Origin: Lachnospiraceae bacterium UBA3804
GTDB taxonomy: Bacteria > Bacillota > Clostridia > Lachnospirales > Lachnospiraceae
Direction: 5' to 3'
DNA length: 64,000 bases
Assembly (NCBI GenBank): GCA_002368665.1
Contig: DFEK01000003.1
Span: 62,001 to 126,000 of the forward strand
In this document: in pieces, positions 51,617-59,615 of the stretch
How the letters are laid out: each line of letters starts with the position of its first letter
Numbering within the stretch: the stretch's first letter is position 1
Position numbers and translations under genes: made by a program
Notes under the pieces: model-generated
Seen by the model: the letters and a program-made list of their open reading frames with translations, nothing else
The model's database searches: none
Told to the model about the DNA's origin: nothing

Positions 51617-52927
51617 TTAGGATACAACTACGGAAAATGCGGGGTCACGATAAAACAGATCCGTTTCTTCCGGTTCATCTACAAGTCGGATGTTTCCGCC
51701 GAGTTTCTGCAGTTTCAGATGGAAATCTTCATATCCTCTCTGAATATACTGAATGTCGGTCACAACAGACCTGCCTTCCGCACTGAGTGCCGCGATAACC
51801 AGTGCCGCACCTGCACGAAGATCCGGTGCGTCGATTTCCGCTCCGGTATAACGCTCCACGCCCGTAATAATGGCGGTATTGCCTTCGACTTTGATATCAC
51901 TGCCCATTCTGGCCAGTTCATCCACATATTTGAAACGGTTATCGAAAATACTTTCCGTTACAATGCTGATTCCCTGGGAAATACCCAGTGTAACCGTCAT
52001 CTGCGGCTGCATGTCCGTCGGGAAGCCGGGATACGGAAGGGTTTTCACCTGCGTATTGCCCAAACGTCCGGTTGCAATCACACGTACGGCATCGTCCGAC
52101 TCTTCCACACGGCAGCCGATTTCGCTTAACTTCGCGTAAATACACTCCAAGTGCTTGGGGATAACGTTTCTGACGGTGATATCACCCTGTGTGGCAGCTG
52201 CTGCCATCAGATAGGTTCCGGCCTCAATCTGGTCCGGAATAATGGCATATTCGGACTTGTGAAGCTTCGGAACGCCGCTGATACGGATCACATCGGTTCC
52301 TGCGCCCTTGATGTTGGCTCCCATGCTATTTAGGAAGTTGGCCAGATCAACGACATGAGGCTCTTTGGCGGCATTTTCGATGACTGTTTTGCCTTCTGCC
52401 ATAACCGCTGCCATAATAACATTGATGGTAGCTCCCACGGATACCTTATCCATAAAGATATGGGATCCTTTTAAATTCTGTGCATGGGCAATTACGGATC
52501 CGTGACGAACATTTACCGTGGCACCGAGGCTTCTGAAACCCTTGATATGCTGGTCAATCGCACGTGTTCCTAAATTGCATCCGCCGGGAAGGGGAACTTC
52601 CGCGTTCTTATATTTGCCCAAAAGCGCACCGATCAAATAATAGGATGCGCGAATCTTCTTGATTCCCTCGTTAAGAATGACCTGATTATGGATTCTGGCG
52701 CCGTTGATTTTGAAGGTGTGTCTGTCCACCTTGATGATGTTTGCGCCGATGCTCTCCATTGCCTGCATCATGACATTCGTATCTCTGACATCGGGAACGT
52801 TTTCAATTGTAACGGTTTCATCCGTCATGATGGATGCGGCTAAAATAGCCAGTGCTGCGTTTTTCGCACCGCCGATTTCCACCTCTCCAACCAGGGGATT
52901 GCCCCCCTCGATCACGTACTTTTCCAT
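51617..52927 (-). CDS. murA: UDP-GlcNAc 1-carboxyvinyltransferase
   Basis: A 436-residue enzyme of the first committed peptidoglycan step, transferring enolpyruvate to UDP-GlcNAc. GAKNAALAILAASIM near residue 20 carries the Lys-Asn pair, and the active-site loop PLPGGCNLGTRAIDQH has Cys117, so the enzyme should be fosfomycin-sensitive. The PGFPTDMQPQM motif is present near 305. Length is usual. It has its own consensus promoter and is followed after 20 bases by the S-box. Whether a second murA exists cannot be seen. Confidence 0.96.
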   Translation of the reverse strand: MEKYVIEGGNPLVGEVEIGGAKNAALAILAASIMTDETVTIENVPDVRDTNVMMQAMESIGANIIKVDRHTFKINGARIHNQVILNEGIKKIRASYYLIGALLGKYKNAEVPLPGGCNLGTRAIDQHIKGFRSLGATVNVRHGSVIAHAQNLKGSHIFMDKVSVGATINVIMAAVMAEGKTVIENAAKEPHVVDLANFLNSMGANIKGAGTDVIRISGVPKLHKSEYAIIPDQIEAGTYLMAAAATQGDITVRNVIPKHLECIYAKLSEIGCRVEESDDAVRVIATGRLGNTQVKTLPYPGFPTDMQPQMTVTLGISQGISIVTESIFDNRFKYVDELARMGSDIKVEGNTAIITGVERYTGAEIDAPDLRAGAALVIAALSAEGRSVVTDIQYIQRGYEDFHLKLQKLGGNIRLVDEPEETDLFYRDPAFSVVVS

Positions 52928-52953
52928 GAAAACCTCCGAAACAAAATCAGCTT

Positions 52954-52982
52954 ATTATACCTCATTTTGCCTCAATATGCAA
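52954..52982 (-). promoter_or_regulatory. Sigma-A promoter of murA
   Basis: Minus strand TTGCAT (52977-52982) and TATAAT (52954-52959) are spaced by 17 bases. Start near 52947; GGAGG lies about 9 bases before ATG 52927. Confidence 0.8.
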
Positions 52983-52984
52983 TA

Positions 52985-54556
52985 TTATTGCAGGTAACCC
53001 AGCGGATCCACCTGTGAACCGCCGATAATAATCTCGAAATGAAGGTGCGGTCCCGTACTGACACCGGTCGAACCGGACCGTGCAATGGTCTGTCCCTGAA
53101 CCACGGACTGGCCCACGCTTACCAGAATCTTGCTAAGATGCGCATATCTGGTTGATTTACCGTCCGGATGACGGATTACAACCGCATAACCGTATCCGCC
53201 CTGCCATCCGCAGCTTGTAACCACACCACCACAGGATGCATAAACCGAAGAACCGGTGGGTGTTGCGATATCCAGACCCTTATGATAGGTGGATGCGCCC
53301 GCCTTGGGTGCTCTTCGTCTTCCGAAGTAGGACGAAATACGTCCACCGGACAACGGCCAGATATAGGTCGGAGGGATCTTGGTTCCGCGCTCCACGATTT
53401 TCGGAACGGCATCCATTAAAACATCCTGCTTGATGATTTCTCTGGAAACTTCCGTATCGTTGGAATAATGGATATCCGCAATCAGTTCGCGGTATCCGGC
53501 CTGCGGCTCCTGTAAAACGACCTGCTGGTTGGTAAACCATTCATCATTATCCACATACTGAACATCCGCCTCGTATGTTTCGCTGTAATGCTCTCTGTTC
53601 ACCCATTCCACGGCCAGTTCCGGCTCGGGAACGGTAATGACAAGTGTCTGTCCCACATGAATGGTGGAATTTACACTTTCCATATAGTCGGAGTTCATCG
53701 CGACAATGGTTTCCATCGGAATATTTAACTTCAGCGAAATGGCGGAAAGCGTATCGCCGGGCTGCACTTCATAAGTCTGCTGAACCGCCTGCTCCTCGGT
53801 AAGCAATGCCATCGCATCCTCAACACTTACGATATCATCGGAGGAAACAGTGGACATGACTACTTCGATATCCTCACTCAAATTCATATCCAAAAGGCCG
53901 AGCTTGTAATCATCAAAATCGGTAAAATATGCATCCGCACACGCTTTGTCCAAATCTCCCAGGACATTGCCGGCTCCTGCGGTACCCATGAATTTCTCCT
54001 CATTCTCGTCTTTTAAGTGAACAAAAGCCGTTAAAACATTCAAATCCCGGTTTTCATCCTTCTGGACCAAAACCTCGTATTTACCCTGGGAATTGTATTT
54101 GGCGATCGTTCGTTCCAAGAGTTCCTTGATATCCGCAGCGGATGAAAGGTTTACGGTCATTCCGCGCACTTTCATCGTATATGCCGTGCGGCTGACTTTA
54201 CGCTCATGCTTCTGCATGATCTGCGTCATATTGTTTACGATTTCCTTATCGCTGTCCAGTGTGCGGAAAACAACATTCTCGCCCCGGACCTCATAATCCA
54301 TCGGTTCAAGCATAACCAGATTGTTGCTTCTGGCCGCAAGGGACTTCCTTGCCTTTGCAAGCAGATCATCCGCGTGGGATTCCTTTGAGATCACGCCAAC
54401 GGCTTCCCCGTACAGAAAAATGGTAAAGCAGTTGTTGGATCCGCGCTCGAAACGACGATAATTGGGAATAAAAAAAAGTGCAACAACAAAAGCGCCGATC
54501 AGCACTCTTATCATTAACACTCGCATACGTATTGAATATCGGGAAAAACGTTTCAT
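52985..54556 (-). CDS. LysM, G5 and M23 domain cell-wall endopeptidase
   Basis: A 523-residue envelope protein. An N-terminal helix (RVLMIRVLIGAFVVALFFIP) anchors it. Residues about 40-260 are an unrecognised extracellular region; a LysM domain (QTYEVQPGDTLSAISLKLNI, about 263-310) binds peptidoglycan; a G5 domain follows (about 320-395); the C-terminal M23 metallopeptidase (about 405-523) has zinc motifs STYHKGLDIA and GPHLHFEI. It should cut wall peptides or, if inactive on its own, activate amidases. The start codon region is TTG-ATG; ATG 54556 is used, with no clear binding site. Last gene before murA on this strand. Confidence 0.93.
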   Translation of the reverse strand: MKRFSRYSIRMRVLMIRVLIGAFVVALFFIPNYRRFERGSNNCFTIFLYGEAVGVISKESHADDLLAKARKSLAARSNNLVMLEPMDYEVRGENVVFRTLDSDKEIVNNMTQIMQKHERKVSRTAYTMKVRGMTVNLSSAADIKELLERTIAKYNSQGKYEVLVQKDENRDLNVLTAFVHLKDENEEKFMGTAGAGNVLGDLDKACADAYFTDFDDYKLGLLDMNLSEDIEVVMSTVSSDDIVSVEDAMALLTEEQAVQQTYEVQPGDTLSAISLKLNIPMETIVAMNSDYMESVNSTIHVGQTLVITVPEPELAVEWVNREHYSETYEADVQYVDNDEWFTNQQVVLQEPQAGYRELIADIHYSNDTEVSREIIKQDVLMDAVPKIVERGTKIPPTYIWPLSGGRISSYFGRRRAPKAGASTYHKGLDIATPTGSSVYASCGGVVTSCGWQGGYGYAVVIRHPDGKSTRYAHLSKILVSVGQSVVQGQTIARSGSTGVSTGPHLHFEIIIGGSQVDPLGYLQ

Positions 54557-54583
54557 CAATCTGTCACAATCAAATAGGCAAAC

Positions 54584-55378
54584 TTACAGAATTTCCAAAA
54601 TTTTTAAAACTGTAAGGATAATATTTGCCACGCCCAAAGCGATTGCGATAATAACCGCAACGCGTACGGACTTCACCTGGGAAAACAGTTCTCGGTTATG
54701 CATGAGCAGTCCGTCGGTCTGGTTTTTAAACTCATCAACGACTACAGCCTGCACGTTTCTGTAAACCTTAACATTCTCTTTATGGACAAAATCATCGGAC
54801 TGGCGGAACATGTCTTCCAAAGCTTTCTTGTTCTCTTCGTCCTTGATTCTCTGTGCTTCTTCTTTTTCTTTCTCGGCAGCAAGACGCTTCTCTTCTTCCT
54901 CTGCCTTTAAAGCCTCGTCTTCCTCGCTCGGTGTTTTGATATTATCCACCGTCGAACGGATATACTCCAGATGCTCGGCAATTTCACGGTTCTCACGGCG
55001 CATGGTCAAAATGGCATTGTCCATGGTTGCCTTTACGGAAGTCTTTAATTCCTCGGAGGAATTACGTACATCGTCCACACTGCCCTTAACATCTTCGGCA
55101 AGCTGACGTACTTCCGATACGGAATCGGAAACCATAAGGCTGGTCTGCTTCATCTGATCCACCGGGATCATCAGCGCATCGGAATCAACCATGGCACCGA
55201 TTTTGTCGGTCAGTTCGGAGTTCTTGTAATTCAATTTGCGCATATCCTGCAGAATGGCTTCATATTGAGCAACCTGCTCCTGAAGACGCTGCATCTCATT
55301 TGCCTCTGCCTGTGCATTGGCACGGATCATTTCCTGCGCATTAATTCTCTGGGATACTTTATCAACAAAATTATCCAT
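54584..55378 (-). CDS. Coiled-coil membrane protein of unknown function
   Basis: A 264-residue protein: long coiled coil (about residues 15-215, rich in Glu, Lys, Ala and Met) with a charged block of EEEEKRLAAEKEKEEAQRIK, then a C-terminal helix VAVIIAIALGVANIILTVLK. It is thus a tail-anchored cytoplasmic coil. I recognise no family; the layout recalls septum- or chaperone-associated coils. It has a consensus promoter and GGAGG 6 bases before ATG 55378, and stands 27 bases before the M23 gene, with which it may be co-transcribed; a link to cell-wall turnover is inference. Confidence 0.75.
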   Translation of the reverse strand: MDNFVDKVSQRINAQEMIRANAQAEANEMQRLQEQVAQYEAILQDMRKLNYKNSELTDKIGAMVDSDALMIPVDQMKQTSLMVSDSVSEVRQLAEDVKGSVDDVRNSSEELKTSVKATMDNAILTMRRENREIAEHLEYIRSTVDNIKTPSEEDEALKAEEEEKRLAAEKEKEEAQRIKDEENKKALEDMFRQSDDFVHKENVKVYRNVQAVVVDEFKNQTDGLLMHNRELFSQVKSVRVAVIIAIALGVANIILTVLKILEIL

Positions 55379-55428
55379 AATTAACCTCCGAATGCATACC
55401 CTCTAAGGCATACTAACCATACACAGTT

Positions 55429-55457
55429 ATATTATCATTTTTTTGTTCTCTAATCAA
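55429..55457 (-). promoter_or_regulatory. Sigma-A promoter of the coiled-coil/M23 pair
   Basis: Minus strand TTGATT (55452-55457) and TAATAT (55429-55434) are spaced by 17 bases. Start near 55422, leader of about 44 bases. Confidence 0.78.
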
Positions 55458-55524
55458 CATAAAATGTCGGAAATGATTTGACACATTCTTTGTTTTTTAT
55501 TCATACAATGTTCATAATTGGTTG

Positions 55525-55593
55525 ATAAAATAAAGATACTCAAATGAGACAGAAAATGCCCCGAGAGGGCAACCTCATTTTCTAGATTTTTTT
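55525..55593 (+). ncRNA. Candidate small RNA on the plus strand
   Basis: Upstream, TTGTTT (55490-55495) and CATAAT (55513-55518) at 17 bases could drive transcription from about 55525. A stem GAAAATG (55551-55557)/CATTTTC (55576-55582) with an inner GCCC/GGGC hairpin is followed by seven T (55587-55593), a terminator form. An alternative stem AAATGAG/CTCATTT (55542-55548, 55574-55580) excludes the first. The resulting RNA would be about 65-70 bases. No reading frame of note. Only sequence form supports this; no family recognised. Confidence 0.3.
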
Positions 55594-55606
55594 CATTTTC
55601 TCCTAT

Positions 55607-55640
55607 CAAAAAGGGTCGATGCAAATGCATCGGCCCTTTT
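55607..55640 (-). terminator. Terminator of the uvrC-hprK-whiA operon
   Basis: On the minus strand AAAAGGG, one mismatch, CGATGC, loop ATTT, GCATCG, CCCTTTTT (55608-55640) gives a long stem followed by T residues, 6 bases after the lipid kinase stop. Confidence 0.82.
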
Positions 55641-55646
55641 ACCTTC

Positions 55647-56570
55647 TTATGTTTCCGAATCCAAAACCGGAAGATTCTCCGGTGCAATGATCTGCACGTG
55701 TTTCTGCAGATTCTCAATGTCCACTTCCTTATGGGATCCTCCGTTTTCCCCGTCGACGGTCCAGGGGATCTCCTGATCTGCTTTGATATGGATCTCCGAA
55801 GCGCGGAAGTAATAAATATGCTCCGGATCAAACTCCTGTGCAAGCAGTGACGATAAAAGAGAGTTTAACTCCACGGGGTCATTGGGGTATTTAATGAACA
55901 ACGCCTCAAATTCTCCGTCATCGAGTTTTACGCCCTTATCCTGAAGGCGCATGCCTCCGATGGATATCGTATTGCTGACCATTCCGTAGATAAAAGTATC
56001 CTTAATCAGCTGGTCGTTTGCCACTATGCTCATGGAAAACGGTTTTAAGTTTCCCATTCCGACGGACTTGATGCCCTCAATGACATATGCCAAATGACCG
56101 AACACATTTTTTATTCTTTGGTTGGTTTCGTAAGAAACTTCGGTAAGCGCACCGAATGCAACAATGTAAATAAACGGGCTTCCGTTAAACTTACCTACAT
56201 CACACGCAAACGGTTTGCCGTCCACAATTACCTTGGCTGCTTTGGAAAACTCGGCGGGTATTCCCAGGGTTTTGCCAAAATCATTCGTGCTTCCGGCAGG
56301 CAGATAACCGATGGGCACAATGTGTTCACATTCTCCCATTCCCTTGATTACCTCGTCTAAAGTACCGTCTCCTCCGGAACATACCACCATATCGTATTTT
56401 CCATCGTTTTCCTTGACGCAAACCGTGGCATCTCCCCTTGCCTGCGTCGGATGAACCGTTACTTCATATCCCGCTTTCTGGAAGATGTCCAGTACATCCG
56501 TTAAAGCAAAGCGAATTCTGCCCTGACCGGCATGTGCGTTATAGACAAACAGAACCTTATTTGCTTTCAT
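55647..56570 (-). CDS. Diacylglycerol kinase family lipid kinase (YegS/DgkB-like)
   Basis: A 307-residue soluble lipid kinase. It shows KVLFVYNAHAGQGRIRF at the start, VVCSGGDGTLDEVIKGMG (the GGDGT nucleotide motif near 65) and GYLPAGSTNDFGKTLGIP, then GGMRLQDKGVKLDDGEFEAL at the C-terminal beta domain. Such enzymes phosphorylate diacylglycerol or a related lipid such as a lipoteichoic-acid by-product. The gene ends the operon and starts 6 bases after the HPr-like gene with a weak binding site. Confidence 0.9.
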   Translation of the reverse strand: MKANKVLFVYNAHAGQGRIRFALTDVLDIFQKAGYEVTVHPTQARGDATVCVKENDGKYDMVVCSGGDGTLDEVIKGMGECEHIVPIGYLPAGSTNDFGKTLGIPAEFSKAAKVIVDGKPFACDVGKFNGSPFIYIVAFGALTEVSYETNQRIKNVFGHLAYVIEGIKSVGMGNLKPFSMSIVANDQLIKDTFIYGMVSNTISIGGMRLQDKGVKLDDGEFEALFIKYPNDPVELNSLLSSLLAQEFDPEHIYYFRASEIHIKADQEIPWTVDGENGGSHKEVDIENLQKHVQIIAPENLPVLDSET

Positions 56571-56576
56571 TTTCGA

Positions 56577-56840
56577 TTATTCTTGTCCCTGGCTTAAATA
56601 CTTCTCAATCTCGTCCATGGCGGTTTCTTCATCATTACCGTCGGTAACAACGGTAACCTTTTCGCCTGCATCGAGACCGAGACTCATCATTCCCATAATG
56701 CTCTTTGCATTTACTCTTTTGCCCTCTCCAACCTGAAGATAGATTGAAGAATCATACTGGCTGGCAACCTGAACCAAAACGGCTACGGGTCTGGCTTCCA
56801 TTCCTCCGGAAAGTTTTACGGTCATCTCTTTTGAAATCAT
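56577..56840 (-). CDS. Crh-like HPr family protein with Glu at the His15 position
   Basis: An 87-residue HPr-fold protein, directly behind whiA as crh is in Bacillus. The HPr phosphotransfer motif GLHARP is here GGMEARPVA, with Glu15 in place of the His that takes phosphate from Enzyme I, so it cannot act in sugar transport. The regulatory serine is kept: VNAKSIMGMMSLGL, Ser47 by this count, the residue phosphorylated by HprK, whose gene lies 3.7 kb upstream in the same operon. It should act only in regulation (catabolite control or RapZ/WhiA-linked control). CAAGGAGG precedes the start. A general HPr elsewhere is expected. Confidence 0.9.
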   Translation of the reverse strand: MISKEMTVKLSGGMEARPVAVLVQVASQYDSSIYLQVGEGKRVNAKSIMGMMSLGLDAGEKVTVVTDGNDEETAMDEIEKYLSQGQE

Positions 56841-56904
56841 GATTTTTTCCTCCTTGTTTCATCATGTCCCATCGACTCGTGCAAACCTTCTCTTTTAACC
56901 CCTT

Positions 56905-57825
56905 TTAACCCCTTAGTTTCTCTGCAAATTCCTGTATTTTGCGAAGTCTGTGATTCACACCCGACTTCCCGACAGGCGGTGATAAGAATTCCCCCAATTC
57001 TTTCAACGTTGCATCGGTATGTTCCAGGCGAACATAGGCCATTTCCTGCAGCGAATCCGGCAATTTGTCCAACCCGACGGTTTCGGCAATGAACTGAATG
57101 TCCTCCACCTGTGCGTTGGCGGCATTAACACTTTTTAACAGATTCGCCGTCTCACAATTGACTCTCCGGTTCGTCTCCCCCGCAATCTCATGCAGAATTC
57201 TGTAATTCTCCAGATTCATCATGGATACATGCGCTTCGCAGACATTCAAAAACTCCACGATGGCCGAACCTTCTTTGATATACACCACCCGGTATTTCTT
57301 TCGGGTTACGATTTTGGCCGAAATATCGAAATCTTTCAGCACTTCCTCGATCTGCCGGGCAAACGAATCGCTTGCGCAGACAAATTCCAGATGATACCCT
57401 TTGGCGGGATCCGATAACGAACCGTTGCAGAAAAAACAACTGCGAAGGAACGCTCTTCTGCAGCATTGTGTTTTCAGCAAAACGCCGGAAATATGGCCTG
57501 TGTCCAACCAGTTTCCGGTAGACGGATCCAGCATTTTCACCGCCGAACAGATTTCTTCGGACAGTTTGGCATCCGGAATCTCCAGGTGATATGTGCGGTC
57601 AATTTTTTGCAGACCAACACTTATATTAAATGTTTTTTCTATCAATGTAAAGCATTTTCTGGCAATCATCTCCTGCTCACAGGAAATCACAAGGTGATTC
57701 CCGTCCTGATTAGGAAGGAGTTTTCCAAAGTGATACAGGATTACCGACAGTTCGGCGATCCTGCAGTGTCGCGCTTTCGGAATGTTCTTGCCCAGCTCTT
57801 CTTTCACTTCCCGGGAAAAAGTCAT
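56905..57825 (-). CDS. whiA: DNA-binding protein WhiA
   Basis: A 306-residue regulator with an N-terminal degenerate LAGLIDADG endonuclease-like domain and a C-terminal helix-turn-helix. It starts MTFSREVKEELGKNIPKARH, has GRLSDPAKGYHLEF-type core (here GSLSDPAKGYHLEFVCASD) and ends with PVGKSGVNHRLRKI, the recognition helix region. In Bacillus it influences cell division and chromosome segregation. It follows rapZ by 12 bases and precedes the Crh-like gene by 64. GGAG lies before the start. Confidence 0.95.
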   Translation of the reverse strand: MTFSREVKEELGKNIPKARHCRIAELSVILYHFGKLLPNQDGNHLVISCEQEMIARKCFTLIEKTFNISVGLQKIDRTYHLEIPDAKLSEEICSAVKMLDPSTGNWLDTGHISGVLLKTQCCRRAFLRSCFFCNGSLSDPAKGYHLEFVCASDSFARQIEEVLKDFDISAKIVTRKKYRVVYIKEGSAIVEFLNVCEAHVSMMNLENYRILHEIAGETNRRVNCETANLLKSVNAANAQVEDIQFIAETVGLDKLPDSLQEMAYVRLEHTDATLKELGEFLSPPVGKSGVNHRLRKIQEFAEKLRG

Positions 57826-57837
57826 GCTTTGTCTCCA

Positions 57838-58695
57838 CTAGTTTTTTAAATCCCTGTGTTCGAGCGTTAATCCGAAGGAGCCCTGGCCTTCTAACGACTC
57901 ATACAGTTCGTTGGCCAAAGTCACACTCCTGTGCTTTCCGCCCGTACATCCGATTCCGATCACCAGCTGGTTTTTGCCTTCTTTGACATAATTCGGTATC
58001 AGGAAAAGAAGCATGTCCGTCAGCATTTTCAGGAATTTTCTGCTTTCCTCGAAGGACATGACATAGTCCCTTACCTCTTTATCGTTTCCGGTCTTGTTCT
58101 TTAATTCCTCAATATAATACGGGTTCGGAAGAAAACGGACATCAAATACCAGATCCACATCCGCCGGCAGTCCGTGTTTGAATCCAAAGGATTCGATGCT
58201 GACCATAAGGGAGTTGTAATTCTCGTTTTTGACAAAGATATTCTCCAGTTCCACCTTCAGTTCCCTGGTTAACAGTTTGGAGGTGTCAATCACGTAATCC
58301 GCATCGGATTTGATCTTTTTTAAGATTTTACGTTCCTTTTTGATTCCGTCTATGACTCTGCCTTCCGGCGCGAGCGGATGCATCCTTCTGGACTCTTTAT
58401 AGCGCTTCTGCAGTGTTTCGTCCGAGGAATCCATGAATAAAATCTCATACGGAAAATTCTTCTTTTTTAATTCATCCAGTGCTTCCTGCACTTCGTCAAA
58501 AGACTGGTCCGCACGAACATCGATTCCCAAAACGACCTTGGTAATCTCACGGTTGGGTTCCAGAATGAGTTCCACGAATTTACTGATCAGCGGAACGGGA
58601 AGATTGTCCACACAGTAATAGCCGAGGTCCTCCAGCATCTTCTGCGCCGTCAGTTTGCCGGCTCCGCTCATTCCCGTAACAATTACGAATCGCAT
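57838..58695 (-). CDS. rapZ: RapZ (YvcJ) nucleotide-binding protein
   Basis: A 285-residue RapZ family protein; in E. coli it controls the glucosamine-6-phosphate synthase sRNA pathway, in Bacillus YvcJ is linked to competence. The start MRFVIVTGMSGAGKLTAQKM carries a P-loop in which the residue after the Lys is Leu instead of Ser/Thr (GAGKLT). VIDTSKLLTRELKVELENIF and SFGFKHGLPADVDLVFDVRF then GIGCTGGKHRSVTLANELYE are the family signatures. ATG 58695 with GGGGG upstream is preferred to a longer frame. It lies 1 base after the murB stop. Confidence 0.94.
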   Translation of the reverse strand: MRFVIVTGMSGAGKLTAQKMLEDLGYYCVDNLPVPLISKFVELILEPNREITKVVLGIDVRADQSFDEVQEALDELKKKNFPYEILFMDSSDETLQKRYKESRRMHPLAPEGRVIDGIKKERKILKKIKSDADYVIDTSKLLTRELKVELENIFVKNENYNSLMVSIESFGFKHGLPADVDLVFDVRFLPNPYYIEELKNKTGNDKEVRDYVMSFEESRKFLKMLTDMLLFLIPNYVKEGKNQLVIGIGCTGGKHRSVTLANELYESLEGQGSFGLTLEHRDLKN

Positions 58696-58696
58696 T

Positions 58697-59605
58697 TTAA
58701 TCCCCCACAAATATCACTTCCGGTTCGAGCAAAACTCCGAACTGCTCATACACCGTTTTTCTTACCAGTTCGATTAAATCCTGTACATCTTTGGCCGTGG
58801 CATTGTCCTCGTTAATGATGAATCCGCAATGCTTTTCGCTGACCATCGCTCCGCCGATTTTTCTGCCCCGAAGGCCTGCCTCCTCGATGAGTTTTCCGGC
58901 AAAAAAGCCTTCCGGACGTTTAAACGTGCTTCCGGCGCTCGGATACTCAAGCGGCTGTTTTTCCCTTCTTTTGGCGGCCAGTTCCAGCATGGTCTGTCGG
59001 ATTGCGTTTTCGTCGCCCTTCATCAGTTGAATGCCGCAGGCAAGTACAATGTACGGCAGCTCTTTTAAAATCGAAGTCCGATACCCGAACTCCATATGGG
59101 CACCGAGGATCGTCTTAATATTTCCGTCCGGTTCCAAAACCCTGACCCAACCGACAACCTGTGACATGTCTCCGCCGTAAGCGCCCGCATTCATTCGGAT
59201 GGCACCGCCGACGGAACCGGGTATGCCCGCCGCAAACTCCAGGCCGGTAAGGCCTTTCTGAAGTGCATAACTTGCAACCGCGGAAAGTGTTGCTCCCGCC
59301 TCGGCGATAATCATTTCATCCTTCATCGTGATGTCGCACATCCTTTCCCCAAAGGTGGCCACCACACCGGAAATGCCTTTATCGCTGACTAAAACATTGC
59401 TTCCCTTTCCCAGGAAAAGGAACGGGATTTCCTCCCTGCTGCAGAAAGCCCTTAAGTCCGACAGTTCCTCGATGCTTTGCACACGTACAAACGCCTCGGC
59501 CTCTCCGCCGATTCGGAATGTGGTATGTTTGTCCATCGGCTCGGCAAAATGAAGCTCGGACCCTTCCATTAAAGCTGTCAATTTCTCAATCTGGTCAGAT
59601 GTCAT
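58697..59605 (-). CDS. murB: UDP-N-acetylenolpyruvoylglucosamine reductase
   Basis: A 302-residue FAD enzyme reducing UDP-GlcNAc-enolpyruvate to UDP-MurNAc. It shows KHTTFRIGGEAEAFV, FLGKGSNVLVSDKGI for FAD, AGIPGSVGGAIRMNAGAYGG, GYRTSILKE and YPSAGSTFKRPEGFFAGKLI with the catalytic Ser. The layout is the type II short form. ATG 59605 follows AAGGGAAAG; a TTG 18 bases upstream begins the longer frame and is less likely. It lies 10 bases after the glucokinase stop in the hprK operon. Confidence 0.95.
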   Translation of the reverse strand: MTSDQIEKLTALMEGSELHFAEPMDKHTTFRIGGEAEAFVRVQSIEELSDLRAFCSREEIPFLFLGKGSNVLVSDKGISGVVATFGERMCDITMKDEMIIAEAGATLSAVASYALQKGLTGLEFAAGIPGSVGGAIRMNAGAYGGDMSQVVGWVRVLEPDGNIKTILGAHMEFGYRTSILKELPYIVLACGIQLMKGDENAIRQTMLELAAKRREKQPLEYPSAGSTFKRPEGFFAGKLIEEAGLRGRKIGGAMVSEKHCGFIINEDNATAKDVQDLIELVRKTVYEQFGVLLEPEVIFVGD

Positions 59606-59615
59606 ATGCTTTCCC

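Noticed and set aside
52979..52991. Palindrome GCAATA-T-TATTGC near the murA promoter as an operator
   Set aside because: It overlaps the -35 and the M23 stop codon and is AT-rich; no regulator motif recognised, likely chance.
55454..55843. Minus-strand frame of 129 codons across the dgk terminator
   Set aside because: It runs through the lipid kinase end in another frame and through a terminator; no binding site.
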